Assembly: GCA_017550405.1 (NCBI GenBank)
Contig: JAFZPH010000027.1
Location: 1 to 60,810, forward strand
DNA: 60,810 nucleotides
Reading direction: 5' to 3'
DNA from: Bacteroidales bacterium
GTDB lineage: Bacteria > Bacteroidota > Bacteroidia > Bacteroidales > P3
Below are positions 48,233 through 58,626 of this stretch, one piece after another. How positions within the stretch are numbered: position 1 is the stretch's first letter; the number at the start of each line of letters is the position of its first letter. The position numbers were made by a program, and so were the translations under genes. The notes under the pieces were generated by a model that ran no database searches, was not told where the DNA came from, and saw only the letters and a program-made list of their open reading frames with translations.

Positions 48233-51200
48233 ATGAGAAACACTTATAAACTATTCAGAGAGAGCGTAAAGGAGATAACGCACTACTATCTGCTGCTGGT
48301 TGAGGAAACAAAGTCGCAGCGGTTGGTTGGCAGCACCAACGAGTGGGTGCTGGACAATTTCTACATGATTAGTGAGCAGGAGAAAGTGCTGAAGGTGGAT
48401 TTGCGGAGCAAGGAGTTCCGCAAATTGGAGGGGAAACGGATGGAGCGGCTGAAAGAGATGCTACAGGGTTATCTGCATAGCTGCCACTATCAGATCGACA
48501 AGGGCCTGTTTTTCCACTACATGACACAGTACCAAACGAAGAACAATGATTACCTGACGTATCCCGAGGTGTGCGCCCTGTTGCCGTTGGTGAAGACCAT
48601 GCTGATAAAGGAGCTGGCCGATTTGTGCCATGAGATGGAGGAACGCCATGCGTACCATTATTCGTTGACAGACAAGTCGCAGGCCGACATGGAGCAGCTC
48701 AACGAGGCTTCGCGCGAGAACCTGTTGATGATGAACATCTTCAACTCGCTGAAGAAAATGACCAAGCTGCCCATCGAGGAGTTGCTGGACAGCGTGAGTT
48801 TCTCCGAAAAGATGCTGAAGGAAGAAAAGGCCGACATGTATGACCAAATGTACGACCGCACAAAGGACGATTACCGTGCCAAGATAGTGCGGCTGTGCAA
48901 GAAACATCGGATGAAGGAGTTCGACCTTGTGAAGCAACTGGTGGCCGAAGCCGACGAAAAGGGCGAGCATGTGGGTTGGCAGCTCTTCCCGCCCAAGAAG
49001 TGGAATGTGCGTGCACATCTTTATGTATGGATTGTAGTGTTGCTGACACTGGTGCTGAGCCTGCTGTTTGCCTGCTGGGCGACCTGGAGCCATGGGTTCA
49101 CCTTCGGGACGGCAGTGCTGACACTGCTGATGTGGGTGCCGATGAGCCAGGTGGTGATCGACTTGTTCAACCAGCTGCTGTACCGTATCCACAAGCCCCA
49201 GAACACATTCAAGATAAAGTTTAAGGACGGACTGATACCCGAAGAGTACGCCACGATGGTCATCATGCCCACCATCCTGAAGAATAAGGCCAAGACCGAG
49301 GAGCTGCTGGAGCAATTGGAGGTATACTATCTTTCCAACATCAACCGCGCCAGTGAGGGACAACGACTGGAAAGCCGTCCGCAGAACCTTTACTACACGT
49401 TGATAGGCGATGCCGCAGCGGGTCCCAACGAAGATATGCCTTGGGACGACGAGGTGGTGGAGGCCGGTCTTAACAAAGTGAAGGTGCTGAACGAGAAGTA
49501 CGGCTCGCATATCTTCAACTTCGTCTACCGCCGCCGTGCCTGGAGCGACGGCGAGAACTGCTGGCTAGGCCATGAGCGTAAGCGTGGAGCCATCCTGCAT
49601 TTCAACGACCTGGTGCTGGGACAAACCACAGAGGAAGAGAAGGCCAAACGTTTCCGCTGCGAGACCATCAGCGAGTGGATGAAAGGGCCTGTGCCATCCA
49701 TCCAGTTTATCATCACCCTCGACACCGACACCGAGCTGGTGCTCTATTCTGCCCAGAAACTGATCGGCTCGATGGCCCACCCGCTGAACCGTGCCCGCTT
49801 GAGCGACGACGGCCGTCGTGTGAACGCAGGATACGGCATCATGCAGCCGAGAGTGAATGTGGACGTTGAGGTGACGAACAAGAGCCGCTACGCACAGTTG
49901 TTCGCCGGACTCGGCGGCCTGGATGTCTACACGACGGCATCGTTCGAGCTGTATCAGGACATTTTCAACGAAGGTTCGTTCTGCGGAAAGGGTATCTACG
50001 ACTTGAAGGTATTCCAAAAGGTGCTGAAAGGCACATTCCCCGAGAACTTGATTCTGAGCCACGACCTGATAGAGGGATGCCACATCCGCTGCGGCCTAAT
50101 CAACGACTTGGAACTGTTCGACGACAACCCCTCCAACTATATCGACGATGCCAAACGCCATCACCGCTGGACGCGTGGCGACTGGCAGATTATCGGCTGG
50201 CTGCGCAACAAGGTTCACAACGAGCGCGGCGAAGAGGTAAAGAACCAGGTGAACACCATCGGACGGTGGAAGATATTCGACAATCTGCGCCGCTCGATGC
50301 TGTGCCTGGCCATAATGGTTGTGCTGCTGGTGGGATTCAGTGGCATCACTTCGGTGCATGCGGCTTGGTATGTGCTGGTGGCGCTGGTGGCTGTGGCAAG
50401 CCCCATCGTCTTCTTCATCCTTGGACAGATAACCAAGTTGCCCAATTTCGGCAAACGCTACCACTATTATGCCACACTGATGCGTGGTTTCACCGTCATC
50501 CTGTACCGCTCGCTGGTGCAGTTCTCACTGCTTCCCAAGGAGGCTTGGATGTATACCGATGCTGCGATACGGGCATGCTATAGGATGTGGTTCTCGCACA
50601 AGAATCTGCTGAACTGGATTACCAGCGACGAGGCGGCCAAGAGTACCAAAGGCACCTTGGGCGACTATATCAATAAATTCTGGTTCAACTATGTTGCGTC
50701 GGTCGTTATTATCCTGCTCTTCACATTCAGCTATGGCTCGGTTATCGACTTCCTGGCCATGCTCTTCTGTGTGGTGACCTGGTGCGGCGCACCTTTCCTG
50801 ATGTTCTGGCTGGGTAAGAAGTTCCCGCAGAACAAGCATTCGCTCACTGAGAAAGAGACCGACGAGATTCGCCAGCTGGCCAAGGACACTTGGAATTTCT
50901 TCGACAGCCTGATGACCGAAGAGAACAACTGGCTGATGCCCGACAACTATCAGCTGAACCGCGAGGTGAAGACGGACTACAAGACTTCACCCACCAATAT
51001 CGGCTATTCGTTGACGGCCATTGTCAGCGCCTCCGAACTTGGGTTTATCACCCAAAAGGAGGCTGTGGAACGCTTGGGACACGTCATTGACACCGTTACC
51101 CGGTTGGAGAAATGGAACGGTCACCTGTTTAACTGGTACCATGTGAGGAAACTGAACGCTCTGCCCAATTACTTTATATCCACCTGCGACAGCGGCAACT

Positions 51201-54200
51201 TTGTGGCCTGCCTGTATGTGGTGAAGGGATTTCTGGCGAGCTTGAACGACGCTTTGGACAAGAAAGAAGACGGCAACAACCTGCTGATGAAATCGCAGGT
51301 ATCGTCACTTGCCTCGAAAGTGCAGCGCTTAATCGACCAGACCGATTTCTCGAAGCTCTACAACCCCGATCTGGATGTGTTCAGCATTGGCTACGACTAC
51401 AGCAGCTACCGCCTCCTCCCCTATCATTACAACAACTTCGCCTCCGAAGCTCGTCTGACCAGCTTCCTGACCATTGCCCAAGGCGACGCTCCCTACAAGC
51501 ACTGGTTCTGTCTCGACAAGACTCTGGTGCAGTACAAGGGCTACAAGGGTGTGGCCTCATGGTACGGCACATTGTTCGAATACTTCATGCCGCTTATCTT
51601 CCTCCCCACCTTCAAACACACGTTGATGGACGAGACCTACAGTTTCGCCATCCGCGCACAGAAGGCATTCTCACATCAGGTGAAACGGGGCAAGGAAGAG
51701 CTGCCATGGGGTATCTCGGAGACCGCCTACAACGAGCTTGACGATGCTCAGAACTACAAGTACCACGCCTTCGGTGTGCCTTACCTCAAGTTCCAGAACA
51801 CTACACCCGACCGCATCGTGGTGTCGCCCTACAGCTCGTTGATGACAATCGGAATCGACGACAAGAGCGTCTACGACAATCTGCAAAGGTTCAAAGCGCT
51901 TGGCATGTACTCCCAACCTCACCGTATCGAGGGGACACTCGGCAGTTTCGGTCTCTTCGAGAGCTACGACGAAGAAGACCATGTGGCCGTACAAGCCCAC
52001 TATGCCCACCACCAGGGCATGATACTGGCCAGCCTGACCAACTATCTGGCCGACCATTGCCTGCAACGCTACTTCATGCAGGAACCCACCATGCGCTCCA
52101 TGGAGACCCTGCTGAAAGAGAAGGCTCAGGTGAAGCCTTATATCGACCTGAAGGTGACACAATATAAACGTTACCAGTACTCGAAGGTGCAGACCGAGAG
52201 CGACGCCCGCGACTACGACACCATCTCCAACGTGCCTGAAATCGGCGTCATCAGCAACGGCCAATACACTGTACTGCTGAACGACCGCGGCTCGGGATTC
52301 TCGCGTTACCGCAATATCATGCTGAACCGCTACCGCAAAATCAGCGCCGACCATTACGGCACCTACCTCTTCATCCGCAATCTGCGGAACGACAAACTAT
52401 GGTCAGCCACCTACTCTCCCCTCGATGTCATGCCCGAGAACTACCACGTCAGTTTCGCCAGCGACAAGATTAGCTACATCCGCATAGACGACGGCATCGA
52501 GACCAAGACCGAGGTAACCGTACTGAAAGACCGCTCCGCCGAGATACGCCGGTTCACCTTCACCAACAACACCGAGAACGATGTAGATCTCGAAATCACC
52601 AGCTATGGTGAAGTGGTACTGGCCCAGGGTGTTGAAGACGAGAACCACCGTGTGTTCAACGGCATGAAGATCCACAGCGAATACGACAACGAACACGAGG
52701 CTCTTATCTTCTGCCGTCCCTCTTCCAACGAGAGCCAGCATTTCATGATCCACAAGCTCTGGACCATCGAGAACGACGAAGAAGAAGAGAAGACCGACTG
52801 GTCGTCGCTTGTGGAATACGAAACCTCACGCCTCAAATTCCTTGGCCGTGGCGGAAGCCTGCGCCATGCCGACATCATCGAGAGCCACCGCACCCTCACC
52901 GGCACCGTTGGCACTACACTCGACCCCATCATGAGCATGCGCCGCCGCATACACATCGCCGCCGGCAAGGAATGCCACGCCTTTATCATCACGGGCTTCG
53001 CCAAGGCACGCGAACAACTGCTGCAGCTCACCGACCAATATCAAAGCCCTGTCGACATCGAACACGCTTTCAAGACCTCTTCGGTATTCAACAACATGCG
53101 CAACAGCATGTCGCTGCTCAAAGGTGCCCAGATGAGGCTCTACAACAACATCTCCAAATACATGGCCCAGACAGCCACCCTCGGCAACAACAGACAGGAG
53201 GTTCTGATGAAGAACACCATGTCGCAGAGCGACCTGTGGCGTTTCGGCATCAGTGGCGACCTCGCCATCCTGTTGCTGGAGATTGACCGTGCCGAACGCT
53301 CGGGATTCGCCAAAGAGCTGCTGCGCGCTTTCGAATACTTCAAAGTCCACGGCCTGTTGCTCGACTTGGTCATCATCAACGATGTGAAGGTGAACGACAG
53401 CGCCAACGGCGGATGCAAGGACCGCGACGGTCTCACCCATTTCATCCGCAACATGGCCAACACCGAACACCTGTGGGCTTCGCATCAGGAGGCAGGTCAC
53501 GTCTATGTACTCAACGGCAACGAAATCTCCGATGCCGAACGCACACTGCTGCGCTGTGTGGCACGCCTTAGTTTCAACACCCGCGACAACCTCACCATCG
53601 AGGAGCAGCTGCAACGTCTCGAAGCGGCCAATCAGCACTATCAGGACAAGGTGGAATACCCCACCCTCAAGACCAGCAGCAAGTTCCGTGTATGGAGCAG
53701 CTTGGAGTACTACAACCAATACGGTGGTTTCGACCAGAACGGCCGCGACTATGTAGTCACCAACACCAACACCCCGATGCCGTGGGTCAATGTTATCGCC
53801 AATCCCCATTTCGGTTGTGTCGTCAGTTCCACCATGGCGGGATTCACCTTTGCCTTCAATGCCCAGCAGTTCAAACTGACCGGCTGGAGCAACGACATCG
53901 TGCGCGACAACGCCAGCGAGATGCTCCTCATCAACAAACAGCAGTTCGTCCCCGCCACAGCACGCCACAGCCAAGGATTCTCCGCCTTCGATGCCGACTA
54001 CGACAACATGACCGTCAAGGTGCGTGTCTTCGTGGCCCACGACCGCATGGAGAAATACTACCAGATAAAGGTAGGCAACAAGACCGATGCCCCCATGCCC
54101 ATCCAACTCGACATGGTATACAAACTGGTTCTTGGACAATGCGAGGAACAGACCGCCCGCTACCTCTACTCCGAGTGGGACGAAACATCCAACAGCATTC

Positions 54201-55957
54201 TCGTCCGCAACGTCTACCACCCCATCTACCACAACAAGGTGCTTCAACTCACTGCCATCACCGACACCGACGACGCAAAGACACCGTTGCAATACGAACT
54301 CGACTACCCCAACCGCAAGAACCTCGGCATGCAGATCACTATTCCTGCCAACACCGAGAAGGAGGTGGCCTTCATCCTTGCCGTACACGAGCAAGGCGAG
54401 CCCGCTGTCGCCCGTTTCACCATGCCCGAAATCAACAGGCAGTACGAGAGTGTCGTCGCTTACTGGGACGACACCCTGAGCCACATCCAGGTCGATACTC
54501 CCGACAAATCTTTCAACTTCATGATCAACCGCTGGTACCTCTACCAAGTCTACACCGCACGGCTCTTCGCCCGCGCAGGGTTCTATCAAGTAGGCGGTGC
54601 CACCGGCTTCCGCGACCAGCTGCAGGATGTCATGAGCATCCTCTATAGCGACCCCGACTACGCACGTCGCCAAATCCTCGACCACGCCGCCCACCAGTTT
54701 GCCGAAGGCGATGTCCTCCACTGGTGGCACGAAAGCATGCACCTCGGTGCCCGAACCACTTTCAGCGACGACTACCTCTGGATGGTGTTCGTGACCCACC
54801 GCTACCTCCAAGTCACAGGCGACAACAGCATCCTCTCCGAGCGCGTCCCCTTCTGCCAATCCGACCAGCTCAACCCCGGTGAGGCCGAACGCTGCATCAC
54901 CTATGCAGTCCCCGATGAGCCCGACAACCCCAACTTCGAATACGCCACACTCTACGAGCATCTGCGCCGTGCCATCAACCGCTCCATGAACCGCATCGGC
55001 TCCCACGGCCTGCCCCTTATGGGCTGCGGCGACTGGAACGACGGCATGAACCGCGTAGGCGTCGAAGGCAAAGGCGAGAGCGTATGGGTGGCCTTCTTCC
55101 TCGCCGACCTCCTGCCCAAGATGGAGCAAATCACCCAGCAGATGCCCGGCGCCGACTTGTCCTACTGCGAAGAGCTCTCACAATTCCGCACCAAACTCAT
55201 CGATTCCATCCAGCACAGTGCTTGGGATGGAGCATGGTTCCTCCGTGCCTACTTCGACAACGGCACCCCCATGGGCAGCCGCAACAATCCCGAATGCCAG
55301 ATCGACCTCATCTCCCAGGCTTGGAGTATACTCACCGGCGTTGCCACTCCCGAGCAGAAGCAATCCGTCATGCGCGAGACCGACAACCGCCTCGTCAACC
55401 GCGAACAAGAGCTTGTCCAGCTACTCACTCCGGCATTCCAGAATTCACAGCCCTCACCCGGCTACATCATGAACTATCCTGTCGGTGTACGTGAGAACGG
55501 CGGCCAATACACTCATGGCGCCATGTGGTACATCATGGCCCAGTTGAAGGAAGGACGCTACGACATGGCCTATTTCCTCTACTCCCTCATCAACCCCATC
55601 CACCGCACCCAGACACTGGCCGATGTGCTCAAATACAAAGTCGAGCCCTACTGCATCGCTGCCGACATCTACAGCAACCCGCAGCATCCCGGCCGCGGTG
55701 GTTGGACCTGGTACACCGGCTCCGCCTCCTGGGCTTACAAAACAGGTATCGAAAACATCATCGGTATCCACAAACGGGGCGACAAACTGGTACTCGACCC
55801 GCGCGTACCCACCGAGTGGCAGCACTTCACCATCCGCTTCCGCCACGGCAGCTCGATATACATTATCAGCTACGAACGCACCGCCGAAAGCCCCGCACCC
55901 TACTCCACCATCGACCTCGTCGACGACGGACAGACACACGAAATTGTCATACACTAA
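48233..55957 (+). CDS. Cyclic glucan synthase-like protein (GT84 / glycoamylase-like / GH94)
   Basis: Giant membrane protein of 2574 residues with the NdvB/ChvB layout. After about 260 soluble residues come two membrane helices (about 263-315). A GT84-type glycosyltransferase domain follows, with DTDTEL (about 495), SHDLIEGCHIRCGL (about 610) and HHRWTRGDWQI (about 645). Further membrane helices lie at about 690-735 and 820-860. A glycoamylase-like domain (about 880-1300, HHQGMILASL) precedes a GH94 phosphorylase-type region. The last contains GDVLHWWHE and GCGDWNDGMNRVG (D2267-D2270), where GH94 general acids lie. In rhizobia such enzymes make cyclic beta-1,2-glucans exported to the periplasm. 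The product here is unproven. It is monocistronic, with its own promoter and terminator. Confidence 0.9.
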   Translation: MRNTYKLFRESVKEITHYYLLLVEETKSQRLVGSTNEWVLDNFYMISEQEKVLKVDLRSKEFRKLEGKRMERLKEMLQGYLHSCHYQIDKGLFFHYMTQYQTKNNDYLTYPEVCALLPLVKTMLIKELADLCHEMEERHAYHYSLTDKSQADMEQLNEASRENLLMMNIFNSLKKMTKLPIEELLDSVSFSEKMLKEEKADMYDQMYDRTKDDYRAKIVRLCKKHRMKEFDLVKQLVAEADEKGEHVGWQLFPPKKWNVRAHLYVWIVVLLTLVLSLLFACWATWSHGFTFGTAVLTLLMWVPMSQVVIDLFNQLLYRIHKPQNTFKIKFKDGLIPEEYATMVIMPTILKNKAKTEELLEQLEVYYLSNINRASEGQRLESRPQNLYYTLIGDAAAGPNEDMPWDDEVVEAGLNKVKVLNEKYGSHIFNFVYRRRAWSDGENCWLGHERKRGAILHFNDLVLGQTTEEEKAKRFRCETISEWMKGPVPSIQFIITLDTDTELVLYSAQKLIGSMAHPLNRARLSDDGRRVNAGYGIMQPRVNVDVEVTNKSRYAQLFAGLGGLDVYTTASFELYQDIFNEGSFCGKGIYDLKVFQKVLKGTFPENLILSHDLIEGCHIRCGLINDLELFDDNPSNYIDDAKRHHRWTRGDWQIIGWLRNKVHNERGEEVKNQVNTIGRWKIFDNLRRSMLCLAIMVVLLVGFSGITSVHAAWYVLVALVAVASPIVFFILGQITKLPNFGKRYHYYATLMRGFTVILYRSLVQFSLLPKEAWMYTDAAIRACYRMWFSHKNLLNWITSDEAAKSTKGTLGDYINKFWFNYVASVVIILLFTFSYGSVIDFLAMLFCVVTWCGAPFLMFWLGKKFPQNKHSLTEKETDEIRQLAKDTWNFFDSLMTEENNWLMPDNYQLNREVKTDYKTSPTNIGYSLTAIVSASELGFITQKEAVERLGHVIDTVTRLEKWNGHLFNWYHVRKLNALPNYFISTCDSGNFVACLYVVKGFLASLNDALDKKEDGNNLLMKSQVSSLASKVQRLIDQTDFSKLYNPDLDVFSIGYDYSSYRLLPYHYNNFASEARLTSFLTIAQGDAPYKHWFCLDKTLVQYKGYKGVASWYGTLFEYFMPLIFLPTFKHTLMDETYSFAIRAQKAFSHQVKRGKEELPWGISETAYNELDDAQNYKYHAFGVPYLKFQNTTPDRIVVSPYSSLMTIGIDDKSVYDNLQRFKALGMYSQPHRIEGTLGSFGLFESYDEEDHVAVQAHYAHHQGMILASLTNYLADHCLQRYFMQEPTMRSMETLLKEKAQVKPYIDLKVTQYKRYQYSKVQTESDARDYDTISNVPEIGVISNGQYTVLLNDRGSGFSRYRNIMLNRYRKISADHYGTYLFIRNLRNDKLWSATYSPLDVMPENYHVSFASDKISYIRIDDGIETKTEVTVLKDRSAEIRRFTFTNNTENDVDLEITSYGEVVLAQGVEDENHRVFNGMKIHSEYDNEHEALIFCRPSSNESQHFMIHKLWTIENDEEEEKTDWSSLVEYETSRLKFLGRGGSLRHADIIESHRTLTGTVGTTLDPIMSMRRRIHIAAGKECHAFIITGFAKAREQLLQLTDQYQSPVDIEHAFKTSSVFNNMRNSMSLLKGAQMRLYNNISKYMAQTATLGNNRQEVLMKNTMSQSDLWRFGISGDLAILLLEIDRAERSGFAKELLRAFEYFKVHGLLLDLVIINDVKVNDSANGGCKDRDGLTHFIRNMANTEHLWASHQEAGHVYVLNGNEISDAERTLLRCVARLSFNTRDNLTIEEQLQRLEAANQHYQDKVEYPTLKTSSKFRVWSSLEYYNQYGGFDQNGRDYVVTNTNTPMPWVNVIANPHFGCVVSSTMAGFTFAFNAQQFKLTGWSNDIVRDNASEMLLINKQQFVPATARHSQGFSAFDADYDNMTVKVRVFVAHDRMEKYYQIKVGNKTDAPMPIQLDMVYKLVLGQCEEQTARYLYSEWDETSNSILVRNVYHPIYHNKVLQLTAITDTDDAKTPLQYELDYPNRKNLGMQITIPANTEKEVAFILAVHEQGEPAVARFTMPEINRQYESVVAYWDDTLSHIQVDTPDKSFNFMINRWYLYQVYTARLFARAGFYQVGGATGFRDQLQDVMSILYSDPDYARRQILDHAAHQFAEGDVLHWWHESMHLGARTTFSDDYLWMVFVTHRYLQVTGDNSILSERVPFCQSDQLNPGEAERCITYAVPDEPDNPNFEYATLYEHLRRAINRSMNRIGSHGLPLMGCGDWNDGMNRVGVEGKGESVWVAFFLADLLPKMEQITQQMPGADLSYCEELSQFRTKLIDSIQHSAWDGAWFLRAYFDNGTPMGSRNNPECQIDLISQAWSILTGVATPEQKQSVMRETDNRLVNREQELVQLLTPAFQNSQPSPGYIMNYPVGVRENGGQYTHGAMWYIMAQLKEGRYDMAYFLYSLINPIHRTQTLADVLKYKVEPYCIAADIYSNPQHPGRGGWTWYTGSASWAYKTGIENIIGIHKRGDKLVLDPRVPTEWQHFTIRFRHGSSIYIISYERTAESPAPYSTIDLVDDGQTHEIVIH

Positions 55958-55977
55958 CCCAGTGTGTATAAAACACA

Positions 55978-56010
55978 GCGGGCGGAGCTTTCGGCTCCGC
56001 CCGCACTTTT
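55978..56010 (+). terminator. Terminator of the glucan synthase-like gene
   Basis: Arms 55978-55988 and 55994-56004 (11 bp, GCGGGCGGAGC) followed by ACTTTTTA. It begins 20 nt after the stop codon. Confidence 0.9.
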
Positions 56011-56293
56011 TATCCCAAATCAGCCCTGTAATCATCAAGAATTCTAGACAATTAATGATAATTCGTGTTTAAAAAAGAGCATTATCATTGCCATGCAATG
56101 ACTTGATGGACATAAACGCGACAACAATTTCCACTTTTTTTCACAAACAAGAAAAACGCGCAATCACCTACATACCAACAATTAACGCCATACCATCAAA
56201 CCATGCTAACAAATATAAATATAATAAATCAAAAAAAAATCTTATTTTTGCAAACGAAAAAACAAAGAATATTAATCTATTAAACATCTTAAC
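56010..56293. other. Intergenic gap with motif and promoter
   Basis: No gene. On the minus strand a GACCGATTTGGG-type motif (GGGCTGATTTGGGATAAA, 56010-56032) abuts the terminator. The remainder is AT-rich. TATTTTTG at 56243-56250 is a likely -7 box for the lipoprotein gene starting at 56294. Confidence 0.5.
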
Positions 56294-56848
56294 ATGAAAA
56301 AACTCACATTGATGATTGCCGCCATCCTTTTCTGCGGCTCAGTTTTCACCTCCTGCAAAAAGGACCCCAGCGGATCAGGTTCTGGCTCGAGCAGCGACAA
56401 GAAACTTGTTGAAGTCAGAGTCAACCAGTCCCTCACCCTTTCCCCCAGCAGTACCGATGCCTTGAATCGTGCCTACAACGTGAAAGTGATCTATTTCGAT
56501 GCCGGGAACCAGATTGCCACCCACAACTTCACTCCCAGTGAACTCGGCTGGATTGGAGAATGTATCCACACCTCCTTCCCCTGCAAAGCCGGCTTCCGTC
56601 TGTACGCCACTCCCAAGTCCGACCTCTCGGGCGTTGCCGAGGATGAGAAGTTCAACATCGATGGCACCTTCAAATTTACCATTGTTGGCAAATACTCCGA
56701 TGGCACCACAGAAAATCTGGAGTTAAAGCAAGAAGGAATTGCCTATACTGGATTGAGACCCTACAATGGCCGCGTAATCAAGTCACTTCGTTTTGCCTAT
56801 CAAATAGATCAGAATGGCAAAAAACAGGCAATTGAAATCGAAGAATAA
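56294..56848 (+). CDS. Lipoprotein of unknown function
   Basis: Predicted lipoprotein of 184 residues. The signal peptide ends in the lipobox SVFTSC followed by KKDPSG and a Gly/Ser linker. The mature domain alternates strands (LVEVRVNQSLTLSPSS, NVKVIYFDAGNQIATHNF, FKFTIVGKYSDG) and looks like an Ig-like beta-sandwich. No family is recognised. It stands alone, with its own -7 box and a terminator hairpin about 60 nt downstream. Confidence 0.8.
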   Translation: MKKLTLMIAAILFCGSVFTSCKKDPSGSGSGSSSDKKLVEVRVNQSLTLSPSSTDALNRAYNVKVIYFDAGNQIATHNFTPSELGWIGECIHTSFPCKAGFRLYATPKSDLSGVAEDEKFNIDGTFKFTIVGKYSDGTTENLELKQEGIAYTGLRPYNGRVIKSLRFAYQIDQNGKKQAIEIEE

Positions 56849-56887
56849 GAAATCACGCTAGTATATCTAGCGACGATTTTACATACA

Positions 56888-57430
56888 GCCCTGACGAGGC
56901 TGAATCTCAGAAGCCCCAGACAGCACATCGTTAGTCTGGGGCTTTTGCTTGTATTCCAAAGGGACACGAATCAAAATCCACTATTCGTCCTCCAACCCAC
57001 CATAAGGAAATATTGCAGCAGCCAAGTATTACCTTGAACCCAAATCGGTCATTAGGAAACCGAAAACAGAGTAATTGCCGAATCGTGCAATGCACGGGGA
57101 TTAGCCCTGCCCTGTAGGGGCTTACGTTTAATAGCATAAACATTGATATACAAACATATTCTCCGTAGGTGATTTCGAATAGTTATATTCCAATGACCGA
57201 TTTGGGTTAAGCAGCCTCGAAGAGGCTTAATCTCGATAACCCCAGACAAGGAACCGAAGGGGTGCAGCCCCTCGGCTCTGCAGTCTGGGGTCAAAGAATG
57301 GCTCCTCACACCAGCGTCCCGGAGGGACGCGATTTCAAAACGACCAGACAATCCCCAAATCACCACAAAGAAATATAACGACAGCCAGGGATTACTCCTG
57401 TAGGGAATTTTCGTCTAATAGCCAGCCCAA
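56888..57430. repeat. Diverged tandem intergenic repeat with nested hairpins
   Basis: Two copies of a unit can be aligned. Copy A (from 56888) has AGCC...AGGCT-GAATCTC, the CCCCAGAC/GTCTGGGG stem and ACCATAAGGAAATATTGC (56999). Copy B (from 57212) has AGCC...AGGCT-TAATCTC, the same stem with a longer inner hairpin, then ACCACAAAGAAATATAAC (57362). CCTGTAGGG with CGT[TC]TAATAGC follows in each. Other hairpins are GCGTCCC/GGGACGC (57314-57330) and GCCTC/GAGGC (57213-57225). Motif copies are at 57034-57066 (minus) and 57191-57210. No gene is supported in 56849-57783. Confidence 0.65.
56911..56947 (+). terminator. Hairpin terminator after the lipoprotein gene
   Basis: Arms 56911-56921 and 56934-56944 (AAGCCCCAGAC / GTCTGGGGCTT, perfect 11 bp, 12-nt loop), followed by TTGCTTG. 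The same stem recurs at 57239-57291 as part of a duplicated repeat. Confidence 0.65.
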
Positions 57431-57550
57431 TATCCTATTCATATCTTACTCCGTGGGAGTTTTCGGTATCCAAACAACCGAGTTGGGATTAATCCCCGTC
57501 CAATTGTATAAGCAGAATATATCCAAAACACAATAAGTCAAAGACCTCGC

Positions 57551-57582
57551 TTTTGAGGGAGGCACATACTTCCTCCTCAAAA
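57551..57582. repeat. Short hairpin in the 57.5-kb gap
   Basis: TTTTGAGGGAGG pairs with CCTCCTCAAAA, with one bulged base and a 9-nt loop. It could end minus-strand transcription of the nuclease cluster, but it lies about 200 nt past that gene, so the role is unclear. 57583-57783 holds nothing recognisable. Confidence 0.35.
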
Positions 57583-57783
57583 ACCGCCGCAAAAGTACTC
57601 AAACAAATTTAACTACAGACACCAACCCACTCCTACCCTCGCAAACGCATTACAATGTTCCCTATTTCCAAATCTCTAGTACATCAAATGGAAAAACAAA
57701 CAATACAGCAACCTTATTATCAGCAAAAAACGGTATAGGGCAATAAAAACAGCACTTAACAGACACAACTTATTACTGAAAAA

Positions 57784-58611
57784 TCATTGTCCTTCTATTT
57801 CCCAAACAGACATATCCACCACATCTTCTACCCCTTCTTCTATTGAATCATCAAGATAACTAAAAAAATCTATTTTTGTAAGTTCTTCTACTTGATTAAC
57901 CGATTTAGTTGCCTCTGAAAGAGTTAATGGTTCACTACTATTGGGAAAAACATATGCAATTGCATTGTATCGATTGTTGTGATAAACAAGTAACACCTTA
58001 AAAAAATAATCTGGTACGGGAATGTGGCTATCCCCGATAAATCCATTAATCGTATCAGTAAAAATAGGTCCACATACAATACGAATTGAATCGTATTGAG
58101 TCGCTAAATCACGCGCATCTTTCTCCACCTTGTCCCAAATACCATTGTTTAACACTGAATTCTGAGGGCAGATATTTGTGAAATAATCACTCTCTCTAAC
58201 CGCCTGTTCCGACCATTTCAAATCCTGACGCTTTGCCATATGTCCTCTCGTCCACCCCGAACCCTTGTAATCATAATCCGATGCTTGAGGTAGGAGCAAT
58301 TCTGGGTCTGGAGAATAATGACGAGGAATCTTAGGTGTATGATTAGTTTGCTCAACTTGTTCTGCAGTCATAGTATATTCCACCCACACAGGTTGAAGTA
58401 TTTCAGCTTTATATAACACTTTGAAACCCAAATAACTTATTATTACTGAATCTGCAGACAATTCTATTATTTGGCATTTTTCTATATTGCCCACTAATGG
58501 AGTCTTTTCATCATATTCTTCATATTCATCATTATTACTTGGGTTACAAGCTTTCACCACTAATGCAAGGAGAATAATTCCCGTAAACGTTAATATGAGA
58601 ACCTTTTTCAT
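57784..58611 (-). CDS. Exported EndoG-type DNA/RNA non-specific endonuclease
   Basis: Beta-beta-alpha-metal nuclease of 275 residues from the ATG at 58611 (an upstream TTG at 58617 would add two). An N-terminal hydrophobic segment (LILTFTGIILLALVVKAC) directs export; Cys22 is a possible but non-canonical lipidation site. The catalytic motif is WTRGHMAKRQD with H124 (usually DRGH), and the metal-binding asparagine lies in SVLNNGIWDKVEKDAR. Related enzymes cut DNA and RNA without sequence preference. Lower GC than the rest of the window. It follows the DUF4357-like gene by 15 nt. Confidence 0.88.
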   Translation of the reverse strand: MKKVLILTFTGIILLALVVKACNPSNNDEYEEYDEKTPLVGNIEKCQIIELSADSVIISYLGFKVLYKAEILQPVWVEYTMTAEQVEQTNHTPKIPRHYSPDPELLLPQASDYDYKGSGWTRGHMAKRQDLKWSEQAVRESDYFTNICPQNSVLNNGIWDKVEKDARDLATQYDSIRIVCGPIFTDTINGFIGDSHIPVPDYFFKVLLVYHNNRYNAIAYVFPNSSEPLTLSEATKSVNQVEELTKIDFFSYLDDSIEEGVEDVVDMSVWEIEGQ

Positions 58612-58626
58612 AGGCAATAAAGCATT

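Noticed and set aside
56088..56297. 69-codon ORF before the lipoprotein gene
   Set aside because: It runs through an AT-rich promoter region, overlaps the lipoprotein start, and is rich in Asn/Lys as expected from base composition.
57052..57366. 104-codon minus-strand ORF in the 57-kb gap
   Set aside because: It is made of the hairpin repeats; its sequence mirrors the palindromic units and is not conserved-looking.
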